Below, piece after piece: positions 8,213 through 18,900 of a stretch of DNA of 59,990 nt. Position numbers and translations under genes: made by a program. The DNA is from Acidobacteriota bacterium (GTDB lineage: Bacteria > Acidobacteriota > Vicinamibacteria > Vicinamibacterales > UBA2999): the NCBI GenBank assembly GCA_016789705.1, contig JAEUQR010000100.1, positions 1-59,990 of the forward strand, in the 5' to 3' direction. The notes under the pieces were generated by a model. The model searched no databases. It was not told the DNA's origin and saw nothing but the letters and a program-made list of their open reading frames with translations. Numbering within the stretch: position 1 is the stretch's first letter; the number at the start of each line of letters is the position of its first letter.

Positions 8213-8679
8213 CGGACGGTGTCCGTCGTGATGGGCACGAGGAGGCCCTGACCGCGGCGCTCCTCGATCTTCGGCAGGCGCACGCGCAGCTCGCCGTTCG
8301 TGAGCGTGGCGGTGGCCCGCGCGGCATCGATGGCGACGTGCACACGGACGGCGCGGGCGAAGCGGCCGAAGTCGCGTTCGACCAGGTGATAGCTGGCCGT
8401 GCCGCGCGCCCCCTGTTCGGGGCGGTCCTTCTCGCCGGCGATGATGACGACGCCGGCCTTGACGAGCACCCGGATGCTCGCCGCCGAGACGCCCGGCAGA
8501 TCCAGCAGCAGGTCGAGCGCGTCGTGCGTCTCGAAGACGTCGAGCAGGGGCAGGCATTCGCCGGTGATCTGGTGCCGCCGTTCGGGGCGCTGCTTCAGCA
8601 GATCCTCGAAGAGGCGGCGGACATCGGCCGACACGTCGCCGACGTCGGAGGAGATGGGCAGGCGGGTCAGTGGGCGCAT
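8209..8679 (-). CDS. Hsp20/alpha-crystallin-like small chaperone
   Basis: The 156-residue protein has a divergent N-terminal arm (residues 1-45) and an alpha-crystallin domain: LDVFETHDALDLLLDLPGVS, VLVKAGVVIIAGEK, FGRFARAVRVHVAID, ending in the strand ATLTNGELRVRLPKIEER. Such proteins hold unfolding proteins in the cytoplasm. It is the first gene of the coupled leftward operon ending in tlyA-nadK. A TACAAT -10 hexamer lies 24 bases upstream of the ATG. A second Hsp20 follows dnaK at 11269; this copy is longer and more divergent. Confidence 0.88.
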   Translation of the reverse strand: MRPLTRLPISSDVGDVSADVRRLFEDLLKQRPERRHQITGECLPLLDVFETHDALDLLLDLPGVSAASIRVLVKAGVVIIAGEKDRPEQGARGTASYHLVERDFGRFARAVRVHVAIDAARATATLTNGELRVRLPKIEERRGQGLLVPITTDTVR

Positions 8680-8703
8680 ACGCGGACTCGAAATTCTGCG
8701 GCC

Positions 8704-8709
8704 ATTGTA
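8704..8709 (-). promoter_or_regulatory. -10 element TACAAT for the hsp20-ymdB-xse operon
   Basis: Read leftward, TACAAT ends 24 bases before the ATG at 8679, predicting a leader of about 18 bases, unlike the leaderless sites elsewhere. It is the only good -10 hexamer seen close upstream of this operon. Confidence 0.5.
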
Positions 8710-9180
8710 CCGCGACCCCGTGCGGCGTCGGGGGCCGCCGGGGCGCACGACAGGCCTGCCGCGGCCGCCAGCGCCGCCACCCCTGAGAGTCGGTTTTGCC
8801 GGTACCGAGCACCGGAATCTCGCGCACGACCGTTCGTGGAGACGGTGACGCTCGAGCCGCGCATCACCGCGCTCGCACTGCGTGCGCGCGGCGATCACAC
8901 GCCCGAGGGCGAAGGCCCTCGCCACAGCGGGTTCGTCGGGCGATCGGCAGGGCATCGACCCGCGCGAGGGCCGAGGTGTGGGTGGCGGCGACGACCGCCC
9001 ATGGCATTCCACGCGGAACACCAGCGTCGTGAGCCGCACCCGCCCGGGCCACGCGTGGGCCCCGAGCACGGCGAGCCCGGCGACCGAGGCGGCGGGGGCG
9101 GCGACCATGGCCGGGGCTCCTCGGCTGCCCGGTCGGCATCCTGGGCCGGCACCTCGCCACGGCTTATGGCGGCTGGAATC
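8710..9180. other. gene-free stretch with a possible gene relic
   Basis: About 470 bases without a convincing gene. Open frames on both strands have poor composition and no family signal. The one recognisable piece is on the minus strand at 8789-8839: it reads PRTVVREIPVLGTGKTD, like the C-terminal end of acyl-CoA/acyl-ACP ligases. The same frame meets a TGA eight codons further upstream. The stretch may be a decayed gene or simply a regulatory gap between hsp20 and dnaK. Confidence 0.4.
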
Positions 9181-9270
9181 GACGTTTGAGGGCAAATATG
9201 AGTGTGTCGCTAGCAGGTAATATGCTGTCGTGAAACTAATCTTGTGCTATCCTCGTCTCAGGTTCAGGAA
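9181..9270 (+). promoter_or_regulatory. AT-richer dnaK promoter region
   Basis: Base composition drops sharply from the surrounding GC-rich level. Candidate elements are TTGAGG (9186-9191), TAATAT (9218-9223) and TATCCT (9248-9253), but none form a standard -35/-10 pair, so a heat-shock sigma factor or extended -10 may be used. I see no CIRCE operator. The ribosome binding site GAAGGAG lies just before the ATG at 9285. Confidence 0.45.
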
Positions 9271-9284
9271 GAAGGAGACGTGTC

Positions 9285-11189
<1,905 letters not shown>

Positions 11190-11197
11190 CCCGCCCC

Positions 11198-11222
11198 GGG
11201 GGCTGGGTGCCGGGGGCTGGGG
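11198..11222 (+). repeat. G-quadruplex motif in the dnaK 3' region
   Basis: Four G runs (5, 3, 5 and 4) are separated by CT, TGCC and CT loops, meeting the usual G3+N1-7 rule on the dnaK coding strand. It is built from two direct copies of CCGGGGGCTGGG (11196-11207 and 11210-11221). A related motif follows glnN. Confidence 0.6.
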
Positions 11223-11268
11223 CTCCCAGGAAACAAGCACCGCCCCGAAGAAGACGAGGGAGAACGTC

Positions 11269-11673
11269 ATGGGTATCGTGCGATTCGATCCGGTGCGTGA
11301 GCTGTCGCGGCTGCAGGAAGCCCTCGCGGGCGAGGGCGCCTGGGTGCCGCCGGTGGACATCTATGAAGCCGCCGACAAGGCGCTCGTCATCAAGGCCGAA
11401 CTGCCCGAGATGAAGCGCGAGGCCATTGCGGTCACGGTGGAGCAGGGCGCGCTCACGATCAGCGGCGAACGGCCATGGCCGGCCGACGTGCCGAGGAGCG
11501 ACGTGCGGCGCGCGGAGCGTCGCTACGGTTCCTTCAGCCGGCGCTTCGCGCTGCCGACGACGGTCGATGCCGCGCAGATTGCGGCCGACTACAAGGACGG
11601 CGTGCTGACGGTGCGTCTGCCGCTGCGCGAGGCCGCGAAGGCGCGCGTCGTGCCGGTGGCCATCGCGTCGTAG
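11269..11673 (+). CDS. Hsp20/alpha-crystallin small heat shock protein
   Basis: The 134-residue protein has the canonical form: a short arm (MGIVRFDPVRELSRLQEAL), PPVDIYEAADKALVIKAELP, the strand ALTISGERPW, FSRRFALPTTVDAAQIAADY, and the closing KDGVLTVRLPLREAAKARVVPVAI, which carries the VxV-like C-terminal tail. It acts as an ATP-independent holdase. The start at 11269 follows GAGGGAGAACGTC. It lies 79 bases after dnaK and a strong hairpin follows it, so dnaK-hsp20 is probably one stress operon. Confidence 0.93.
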   Translation: MGIVRFDPVRELSRLQEALAGEGAWVPPVDIYEAADKALVIKAELPEMKREAIAVTVEQGALTISGERPWPADVPRSDVRRAERRYGSFSRRFALPTTVDAAQIAADYKDGVLTVRLPLREAAKARVVPVAIAS

Positions 11674-11693
11674 GACCCGTTCGTAGTACTACT

Positions 11694-11739
11694 GGGGTGC
11701 CGTGTGGCGGTTCGGTCCGCCCACGGCACCCCTTCTTTT
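11694..11739 (+). terminator. intrinsic terminator after hsp20
   Basis: GGGGTGCCGTGTGGCGG (11694-11710) pairs with CCGCCCACGGCACCCC (11717-11732) around a TTCGGT loop, with one bulged T. TTCTTTT follows. This is the strongest terminator in the window. The AGGAGG of the next gene starts only two bases after the T tract. Confidence 0.85.
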
Positions 11740-11751
11740 CAGGAGGCATCG

Positions 11752-12123
11752 ATGACGAGTTTCGTGCTGCATTGGGCCGTCCTCGCCCTGGCGCTCTGGC
11801 TGACCAGCCAGATCGTGCCCGGCGTGACGGTGACGGGCTGGGGCGCACTCGCCATCGGTTCGGCCGTGCTCGGCGTCGTGAACACCGTCATTCGTCCCGT
11901 CATGACCTTCATGACCCTGCCGCTCACAGTCCTCACGCTCGGGTTGTTCTATCTGGTGGTGAACGGCGCCGCGTTCGGCCTGGCGGCGGCCCTCGTGCCC
12001 GGATTCGACGTGGCCTCGTTCCTCGCCGCCGTGCTCGGCGCCCTGGCCACCGGCGTGGCGGCCTGGGTGGCCGGCGCCGTCGTAAAACCGGGCGCCAGCC
12101 CGGCCGCGGCACGCAGGGGTTGA
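11752..12123 (+). CDS. phage-holin-superfamily-IV (YvlD-type) membrane protein
   Basis: A 123-residue protein made almost entirely of four hydrophobic helices (about 4-20, 27-47, 55-80 and 83-110). The segment LGVVNTVIRPVMTFMTLPLTVLTLGL, with its NTVIRP and TLPLTVLTLG patterns, is characteristic of the four-TM 'phage holin family IV'/YvlD proteins. Despite the name these are mostly chromosomal membrane proteins, some linked to envelope stress; no lytic role is implied. The AGGAGG at 11741-11746 fixes ATG 11752. It follows a strong terminator, so it needs read-through or its own promoter. Confidence 0.8.
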   Translation: MTSFVLHWAVLALALWLTSQIVPGVTVTGWGALAIGSAVLGVVNTVIRPVMTFMTLPLTVLTLGLFYLVVNGAAFGLAAALVPGFDVASFLAAVLGALATGVAAWVAGAVVKPGASPAAARRG

Positions 12124-12143
12124 TGCAGGGAGGCTCGATTCGG

Positions 12144-12149
12144 TAAGCT
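12144..12149 (+). promoter_or_regulatory. -10-like TAAGCT upstream of rpoZ
   Basis: TAAGCT ends 8 bases before the rpoZ ATG, close to the leaderless layout seen at other genes. The hexamer is a weaker match than most of the others. Confidence 0.4.
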
Positions 12150-12157
12150 GAGGGGCT

Positions 12158-12418
12158 ATGTCCGACTCCGAACTCGTCGTGGATGGCCAGGCTGAAGCTC
12201 CGGTCGTGCGGCACCAGGGCCGCCCCATCGAAAGCCGCTTCCTGTACGTGGACGTCGCCGCGGCCAGGGCCAAGCAGCTGCGCAAGGGCGCGAAAGTGCG
12301 GCTCGAGGCCGGCGCGCCCCGGGCCATCAAGCCCGAACGCCTGGCGATGGAAGAAGTGAATCAGCAGCTCGTGGAGTGGGATCTCCCCGAGTTCGCCGTC
12401 CTGGTCGACAAGCGCTAG
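12158..12418 (+). CDS. rpoZ: RNA polymerase omega subunit
   Basis: The 86-residue protein has the omega-subunit pattern: SRFLYVDVAAARAKQLRKGAK (about 26-46), matching 'r..lv.vaakRArqL..Ga', then the fold-back KPERLAMEEVNQQLVEWD, matching 'kp..iAleEi'. Omega helps assemble and stabilise RNA polymerase. A hydrophilic N-terminal arm of about 25 residues precedes the core. It is not next to gmk or spoT here, as it often is elsewhere. A -10-like hexamer lies 8 bases upstream and no clear Shine-Dalgarno sequence is visible. Confidence 0.85.
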   Translation: MSDSELVVDGQAEAPVVRHQGRPIESRFLYVDVAAARAKQLRKGAKVRLEAGAPRAIKPERLAMEEVNQQLVEWDLPEFAVLVDKR

Positions 12419-12490
12419 CCGACGGAACCGCAGCCGGCGCTCGTTCGTCCCCTCCAGTGGGTGGCCCCCGCCGCCCGTCGGGAGGGCAGG

Positions 12491-12820
12491 ATGGGCGCAT
12501 TACTCGCACTCGGCGCGGTCGCCACAGCTGGCGCCGTGGTGTTCGGTATTCTCGGGATCGTCTGGTTCGTCCTGAAGCTGGTCTTCCTGCCAATCCGGCT
12601 GGCGTTCGGCCTCGTGAAGCTCGCCGTCGGCGTCGTGGCCGGCGCCTTCGGTATGCTCGCGATGCTGGCGCTCGCGCCGGTGCTCCTCGTGGGCGTCGGC
12701 GGGGCGCTCGTGGTCGGACTCGTCATCGCGGCACTGGCCGCGCTCCTGCCGCTCCTGCCGTTCATCCTGCTCGGTCTGGTGGTCTGGTCGTTCCTGAAAC
12801 GGCCCGCCGTCACGGCCTGA
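12491..12820 (+). CDS. small hydrophobic membrane protein, function unknown
   Basis: The 109-residue product is almost wholly hydrophobic, with three or four helices rich in Val, Leu, Ala and Gly and few charges (RLAFGLVKLAVGVVAG in the middle, FLKRPAVTA at the end). I do not recognise a family. ATG 12491 is preferred over an in-frame ATG at 12461 because GGGAGGGCAGG sits directly before it and the hydrophobic part begins there. Its stop codon lies inside a hairpin shared with the convergent gatA end. Confidence 0.7.
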   Translation: MGALLALGAVATAGAVVFGILGIVWFVLKLVFLPIRLAFGLVKLAVGVVAGAFGMLAMLALAPVLLVGVGGALVVGLVIAALAALLPLLPFILLGLVVWSFLKRPAVTA

Positions 12821-12826
12821 CGGCGG
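12804..12826. terminator. hairpin over the stop codon between convergent genes
   Basis: CCGCCGTCA (12804-12812) and TGACGGCGG (12818-12826) form a perfect 9-bp stem with a CGGCC loop; the right arm contains the TGA of the upstream gene. There is no T tract, so a termination role is inferred. Confidence 0.45.
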
Positions 12827-12833
12827 CGCCCGC

Positions 12834-14306
12834 TCAAGCGCCGGCGAGCGCCGGCGTCATCAGGTGCCAGTCGCTGGCGGCCTGATATGCGGCGCCGGCG
12901 CGCACGAGTGTCGCTTCGTCCCACATCCGGGCCGTGAGCTGGCAGCCGATCGGCAGGCGGTCGGGCGACATGCCGCAGGGCAGGCTGATCGCCGGCAGCC
13001 CCACCAGGTTCGCGCTCACCGTGAAGATGTCGGCCAGGTACATCTGGAGCGGGTCGGCCACCTTCTCGCCCAGCCTGAAGGCGGGCGTCGGCGTGGTGGG
13101 CGTGGCGATGAGATCCACCGTCGCGAGGGCCGCCGCGTAGCTGTCGCGCAGCGCCGCGCGCACCTGCTGCGCCTTCAGGTAGTAGGCGTCGTAGTAGCCG
13201 GCGCTCAGGACGTAGGTGCCAAGCATGATCCGGCGCTTGACTTCCGCGCCGAACCCTTCGTCGCGCGACCGCTCGTACATCGTGCGCAGCGTGTCCTGCG
13301 GCGAGAGCGTGGCGCGATACCCGTACCGCACGCCGTCGTAGCGCGCGAGGTTGGAACTCGCTTCGGCCGTGGCGATGAGGTAATAGACCGGAATCGCGAG
13401 CGACACGTTCGGCAGCGCGATGTCGACGATGGTCGCGCCGAGCGCGCGCCAGGCATCGAGGGCGGCGGCGAAGGCGCGTTCCACGGCGGCATCCACGCCC
13501 TCGATGAAGGCGCGCGGCACCCCGATGCGCAGCCCCTGCATGTCGCGCGTGGTGGCGGCGTCGACGACGGGCGCCGGCTGGTCCGCGCTCGTCGCATCGT
13601 GCGGATCGCGGCCGGCAATCACGTCGAGCACGATCGCGGCATCCTCGGCCGTGGTCGTGAACGGGCCGATCTGGTCGAGCGACGAGGCGTAGGCGAGCAG
13701 GCCGTAGCGCGAGACGCGGCCGTAGGTGGGCTTCAGGCCCACGATGCCGCAGAAGGCCGCCGGCTGGCGGATCGAGCCGCCGGTGTCGGAGCCGAGCGAG
13801 GCCGGCACGGCGCGCGCGGCCACGGTGGCCGCCGACCCGCCGCTCGAGCCACCGGGCGCGTGGGCGAGCGACCAGGGATTCGCCGTCGGGCCGAAGGCCG
13901 AGTTCTCGGTCGACGAGCCCATCGCGAACTCGTCGCAATTGGTCTTGCCGACGATGACGGCGCCGGCCGCGGCAAGCCGCTCGATCACGGTGGCGTTGTA
14001 CGGTGGAACGAAGCCCGCAAGGATCTTCGAGCCGGCCGTCGTCGGCACGCCCTTCGTGCAGATGTTGTCCTTGACGGCGACGGGCACGCCGGCGAGCGGG
14101 CCGAGGGCCGCGCCGCGGGCGCGCGCCGCATCCACCGCGGCGGCCTGCGTGAGAGCCTGCTCGGCCGACACGGCCGTGAAGGCCGCCAGTGACGGCTCCT
14201 GACGCGCGATGGCGTCAAGCGCCGCGCGCGTGATCGACTCGGCGGTGCGTTCCCCGCGCGCGACGGCGTCGCGCGCGACTTCGACATGACCCCGGCGTTC
14301 GTTCAT
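12834..14306 (-). CDS. gatA: Asp-tRNA(Asn)/Glu-tRNA(Gln) amidotransferase subunit A
   Basis: The 490-residue amidase-signature enzyme has the complete Ser-cisSer-Lys triad: Lys79 in VAVKDN, Ser154 in [10 protein letters not shown] and Ser178 in [11 protein letters not shown], the same numbers as well-studied GatA proteins. It releases ammonia from glutamine and passes it to GatB for transamidation of mischarged tRNA. ATG 14306 overlaps the gatC stop (ATGA). gatB is not in the window. The gene ends 8 bases past the shared hairpin with the convergent membrane-protein gene. Confidence 0.97.
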   Translation of the reverse strand: MNERRGHVEVARDAVARGERTAESITRAALDAIARQEPSLAAFTAVSAEQALTQAAAVDAARARGAALGPLAGVPVAVKDNICTKGVPTTAGSKILAGFVPPYNATVIERLAAAGAVIVGKTNCDEFAMGSSTENSAFGPTANPWSLAHAPGGSSGGSAATVAARAVPASLGSDTGGSIRQPAAFCGIVGLKPTYGRVSRYGLLAYASSLDQIGPFTTTAEDAAIVLDVIAGRDPHDATSADQPAPVVDAATTRDMQGLRIGVPRAFIEGVDAAVERAFAAALDAWRALGATIVDIALPNVSLAIPVYYLIATAEASSNLARYDGVRYGYRATLSPQDTLRTMYERSRDEGFGAEVKRRIMLGTYVLSAGYYDAYYLKAQQVRAALRDSYAAALATVDLIATPTTPTPAFRLGEKVADPLQMYLADIFTVSANLVGLPAISLPCGMSPDRLPIGCQLTARMWDEATLVRAGAAYQAASDWHLMTPALAGA

Positions 14307-14605
14307 CCGATGACTCGTGGCACCTTGAAGAAACCGGCTTCCGGCGCGGCGTCGGGCGCGTTGTCGAGCGCGGCGCGCTTGTCGAGCGTGGGCCGTGCGA
14401 CATCGGCGCGTTCGTGCGCGTCACCGCCGCCCACGTGTGACATCGGTGCGACGCCCTCGGTCGGGGCGGCCTGCACCTGACGGACATATTCGATGATGTC
14501 GTTGAGCTGGCGACCGAAGAGCTGGACTTCGTCGTCGGTGAGCGCGAGATGCGCGAGCGCGGCGATGCGGTGTATCTCCGCGGCGTCGAGTGGCGTCTCA
14601 GTCAT
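14303..14605 (-). CDS. gatC: Asp-tRNA(Asn)/Glu-tRNA(Gln) amidotransferase subunit C
   Basis: The 100-residue protein has the usual GatC length and motifs: [40 protein letters not shown] and the tail [10 protein letters not shown], which wraps between GatA and GatB. It stabilises the amidotransferase complex. ATG 14605 lies 7 bases after a TACGAT hexamer, a leaderless arrangement. The frame stays open upstream but that part has no GatC similarity. The stop overlaps gatA by 4 bases. Confidence 0.94.
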   Translation of the reverse strand: MTETPLDAAEIHRIAALAHLALTDDEVQLFGRQLNDIIEYVRQVQAAPTEGVAPMSHVGGGDAHERADVARPTLDKRAALDNAPDAAPEAGFFKVPRVIG

Positions 14606-14612
14606 CACAGGA

Positions 14613-14618
14613 ATCGTA
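14613..14618 (-). promoter_or_regulatory. -10 element TACGAT for gatC-gatA, leaderless layout
   Basis: Read leftward, TACGAT ends 7 bases before the gatC ATG at 14605, with no Shine-Dalgarno sequence between. It supports the short gatC start. Confidence 0.55.
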
Positions 14619-14662
14619 CCACGAAGCTCGACGTGTGCGCGCCGTGCGCCCAGCGGCCGACA

Positions 14663-14668
14663 TACAAT
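14663..14668 (+). promoter_or_regulatory. -10 element TACAAT for the RND efflux operon
   Basis: TACAAT lies 85 bases before the adaptor ATG at 14754, predicting a leader of nearly 80 bases, unusual among the mostly leaderless promoters here. A regulator gene is not adjacent. Confidence 0.4.
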
Positions 14669-14753
14669 CGGCTGTTCCCCGCCACCGGACCCTGGCAGCC
14701 ACAAGGGTCCGCGCCGCCGCGTTCCGCGTCGGTCCCCTGTGGAGTCACCGGAG

Positions 14754-15905
14754 ATGTATCGCCTCATGCCTCAGTGTGTCGTTCGGGCTCTTGCCGCGAC
14801 TGTCGCGGTGCTCACTCTCGTCAGTTGCGGGTCGGCGCCGCCCGCCGGCGCCGGTCCGGGCGGCCCTCCCGGCGGCATGCCGGCCATGGGTGTCGAGGTG
14901 GTGGCGATGGCGGAGAGCGACGTCGAGCAGTCGAGTGAGTTCATCGGCACGGTCAAGTCGCGCCGGTCGGTCACGGTGCAGCCGCAGGTCGAAGGGTTCA
15001 TCACGCGCATCGCCGCCACGTCGGGTGACCGCGTGCGGGCGGGCGCCGTGCTCATGGAGATCGACGCCGGGCGGCAGGAAGCCGCCGTGGCCACGCTCGA
15101 AGCCCAGCGCGCCGCGCGCGACGCCGACCTGGCCTACTGGCGGCAGCAGTCGGCGCGCCTGAAGACGCTGCTCGATGCCGGCGCCGTGAGCCAGCAGGAG
15201 TTCGAACAGGCCGCGGCCACCGTGAAATCGGGCGAGGCGCAACTGGCGGCGCTCGACCAGCAGATCCGCGAGCAGAAGGTCGAACTCGGCTATCACCGTG
15301 TGCTGGCGCCGGCGGCCGGTGTGGTCGGCGACATCCCGGTGCGTGTCGGCGACCGCGTGACGAGAGCCTCGATGCTCACGACCATCGACGACAACCAGGG
15401 CCTCGAAGTCTACGTGCAGGTGCCCGTGCAGCAGGCGCCGGACCTGCGTCTCGGCCTGCCGGTGCGGCTCGTGGACGACACGGGCGCTACCTTGCACGAA
15501 GCCACGGTGACCTTCATCGCGCCGTCCGTCGACCCGGCCACGCAGTCGGTGCTCGCCAAGGCCGCGCTCGAGCGTCCCGACGGTCTGCGCAACGACCAGT
15601 ACGTGCGGGCGCGTGTTGTGTGGCGGTCGAGCCGCGGTCTCACCGTGCCGCTCGTGGCCGTGACGCGTGTCAACGGCCGCTTCTTCGTGTTCACCGCCGA
15701 AAAGGACGGACAGGCGACGGTGGCGCGGCAGCGCCCGGTCGATCTCGGTCCGCTCGTTGGCAACAGCTACGTCGTGCTCAAGGGCCTCACCGCCGGTGAG
15801 CAACTCATCGTCTCGGGCGTGCAGAAGATCGGCGACGGCATGCCCGTGTCGCCGCAGCCGGCCGGCGCGGCGCCGGCGTCCGCGGCCGCCGCGGCGGCGA
15901 AGTAG
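14754..15905 (+). CDS. RND efflux periplasmic adaptor lipoprotein
   Basis: The 383-residue protein is a membrane-fusion protein of the AcrA/MexA type. It has a lipoprotein signal with lipobox LVSC (Cys25), a Gly/Pro linker, a lipoyl-like half (VEGFITRIAATSGDRVRAGA), a coiled-coil hairpin (about 115-185), the second lipoyl half (YHRVLAPAAGVVGDIPVRVG), a beta barrel and a C-terminal domain ending in a poly-Ala tail. It would link the inner-membrane pump at 15918 to the outer-membrane channel at 19054. An in-frame ATG sits four codons later. Substrates cannot be read from sequence. Confidence 0.93.
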   Translation: MYRLMPQCVVRALAATVAVLTLVSCGSAPPAGAGPGGPPGGMPAMGVEVVAMAESDVEQSSEFIGTVKSRRSVTVQPQVEGFITRIAATSGDRVRAGAVLMEIDAGRQEAAVATLEAQRAARDADLAYWRQQSARLKTLLDAGAVSQQEFEQAAATVKSGEAQLAALDQQIREQKVELGYHRVLAPAAGVVGDIPVRVGDRVTRASMLTTIDDNQGLEVYVQVPVQQAPDLRLGLPVRLVDDTGATLHEATVTFIAPSVDPATQSVLAKAALERPDGLRNDQYVRARVVWRSSRGLTVPLVAVTRVNGRFFVFTAEKDGQATVARQRPVDLGPLVGNSYVVLKGLTAGEQLIVSGVQKIGDGMPVSPQPAGAAPASAAAAAAK

Positions 15906-15917
15906 GGCGGCACCCGC

Positions 15918-18900
15918 ATGCGTACAGACGTTTTCATCAGCCGGCCCATCCTCTCGACGGTGCTGGCGCTCGTCGTCGTCATCGCCGGCGCCATCGCCAT
16001 CCCCACGCTGCCGATCGCGCGGTTCCCCGAACTGGCGCCGCCGTCGGTCACGGTGCTCGCCATCTACACGGGCGCCAACGCGCAGGCGGTCGAGTCGGCC
16101 GTCACGACGCCGCTCGAGCAGGCAATCAACGGCGTCGAGGGGCTCGCCTACCTGCAGTCGTCGAGCACGAACAGCGGCATCAGCACGATCACCGTCACGT
16201 TCGACATCAACCGCAACGCCGATCTCGCCGCCATCGACGTCCAGAACCGCGTCAACCAGGCGCTCGGCCGCATGCCGGCAGACGTCCGGACCAACGGCAT
16301 CACGGTCACGAAGAACACGGCCGGCTTCATGGGCGGCCTCGGCTTCTTCACGAAGGACAACCGCTACGACGCGCAGTTCATCAGCAACTATCTCGACCGC
16401 TACGTGCGCGACGCGGTGAAGCGCGTGCCTGGCGTGGGCGACGTCATCATCTTCGGCGAGCGGCGGTACGCCATGCGGCTGTGGCTCGATCCGGGGAAGC
16501 TGGCGGCGCGCGGCCTCACGGCGGGCGACGTCGTGAACGCGCTGCGCGAGCAGAACGTCCAGGTGGCGGCCGGCGCCCTCGGCGATGCGCCCTCGTCGGC
16601 CGACCAGATGTTCAACCTGAGCGTGCGCGCGCAGGGGAGGCTGACCGAGGCGAACGAGTTCGCCGACGTCGTGGTGTCGGGCGGCAAGGACGGCGCGCTC
16701 GTGCGCGTGCGCGACCTCGGCCGTGTCGAACTCGGCGCCGAGAACTACACCTCGAACCTGCGCTTCCTCGGCCTCGAGGCGTCGGGCATGGGCATCGCGC
16801 TCCTGCCGACGGCCAACGCGCTCGCCGTCTACGACGGCGTGATGGCCGAGATGGCGCGCATCGAGAAGAACTTCCCGCCGGGCCTCGAATGGCGTCTCGC
16901 GTTCGACAACGTGACGGTGGTGCGCGAGTCGATCGTCGAGGTGCTGAAGACGCTCGCCGAGGCGCTCGTGCTCGTCGTGCTCGTGATGTTCCTGTTCCTG
17001 CAGAACTGGCGCAGCACGATCATCCCGGCGCTGACGATCCCGGTGTCGCTCATCGGCACGTTCGCTTTCGTGAAGCTCTTCGGCTTCTCGATCAACACGC
17101 TGACGCTCTTCGGCATCGTGCTCGCCATCGGCATCGTGGTCGACGATGCCATCGTCGTCGTCGAGAACATCGAGCGGCACATGCGCGAGTTCGGCAAGTC
17201 GGCCTACCAGGCGGCGGTCGATGCGATGCGCGAAGTGCTGAGCGCCGTCATCGTCATCGGCATCGTGCTCGTCGCGGTGTTCGTGCCGGTGGCCTTCTTC
17301 CCGGGCACGACCGGGCGGCTCTACCAGCAGTTCTCGCTCACCATCGCCTTTGCCGTCGTGCTCTCGGTGTTCAACGCCATCACGCTCACGCCGGCGCTGG
17401 CGGCGCTGCTCCTCGACAAGGAGAGCCACACCCACGGCCGCTTCTTCACGATGGTCAACCGCGTGATCGATGCCGGCACGTCGGCCTACGTCGCCACCGT
17501 CCGCAAGGCGCTCGCGTGGAAGTGGGCGATGCTCGTCGTCTTCGCCCTCGGTCTCTGGGCCACGTGGGGTGTCACGCAGGTCGTGCCCACGGCGTTCGTG
17601 CCGGAAGAAGACGAAGGCTTCTTCATCACCGTCGTGCAGGCCCCGGCCGGCGCGTCGCTCGAGTACACCGACGGGATCGCGAAGCAGGTCGAGAAGATCC
17701 TCTACAGCGATCCCGACATCGCCTCGGCGTTCTCTGTGATGGGGTTCAGCTTCAGCGGCGCGGCGCCGAACAACGGGCTCATCTTCACGTCGCTCAAGAG
17801 CTACGACCAGCGCCAGCGTCCGGACCAGTCGCTCTCGGCCGTGCTCAACCGGCTGCGTGGGCCGCTCTTCGGCATCACGGGCGCCATCGTGGTGCCGTTT
17901 GCGCCGCCGGCCATCCAGGGGTTGTCGGTCTTCGGCGGCTTCCAGTTCGAGGTGCTCGATCAGTCCGCTGGCGATATCAACGGCCTGGCCGAGGCGACGA
18001 ACGCCGTCGTCGGCGCCGGCAATCAGTCCGGCAGGGTGGCCGGGCTCTTCAGCAGCTTCCGGGCCAACGACCCGCAGCTGCGCGTGGACATCGACCGCGA
18101 CAAGGCGCGTGCCCTCGGCCTGCCGCTGCGCGAGGTGACCGACGCGCTGCAGGTGTTCCTCGGCTCGCAGTACATCAACGACTTCGACTTCAACAGCCGC
18201 GCCTACCGCGTGTTCGCGCAGGCCGACCAGCGCTTCCGCGCCTCGCCCGACAACCTGAAGCAGCTCTACGCGCGCACGACGAGCGGGCAGATGGTGTCGC
18301 TCGATACGGTCGTCCGGGTCAGCGAGACGACGGCGCCGCAGGTCATCAGCCACTTCAACCTGTTCCGCTCGGCCGAAATCACCGGCGTGGCGGCGCCCGG
18401 GCTGAGTTCGGGCGAAGGCATCGCGGCGATGGAGCAGGTGGCACGGCAGTCGCTGCCGCCAGGCTTCGACTTCGCGTGGGCGGGGCAGTCGCTCGAGGAG
18501 ATCAAGGCCGGTTCGCAGGCCACCTACATCTTCGCGTTGAGCGTGCTGCTCGTGTACCTGGTGCTCGCCGCGCAATATGAAAGCTGGATTCTGCCGGTCA
18601 TCATCCTGCTCGGCGTGCCGCTCGCGGTGCTCGGCGGGCTCGGCGCCCAGTACTGGCGCGGACTCGCCAACGACGTCTTCTGTCAGGTGGGGCTCGTCCT
18701 GCTCGTCGGCCTTGCCGCGAAGAACGCCATCCTCATCGTGGAGTTCGCCGAACAGCTCCGCGAAGAAGGGCAGTCGATCGTCGACGCGGCGGTGGAAGCC
18801 GCGCGCATCCGCCTGCGGCCGATTCTCATGACGTCCATCGCGTTCATCCTGGGCGTGCTGCCGCTCGCCTACGCGACCGGCGCGGGCGCCGCGGCCAGGA

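Noticed and set aside
8864..9220. Open frames on both strands in the hsp20-dnaK gap
   Set aside because: Composition is Arg/Pro-rich and typical of GC-driven spurious frames; no motif, ribosome binding site or signal peptide.
9181..9270. CIRCE operator for HrcA before dnaK
   Set aside because: The required TTAGCACTC-N9-GAGTGCTAA is absent; only a weak AGCA/TGCT dyad is present.
11752..12123. Prophage remnant suggested by the holin-family protein
   Set aside because: The family is chromosomal and widespread; there are no other phage genes, integrase or attachment sites nearby.
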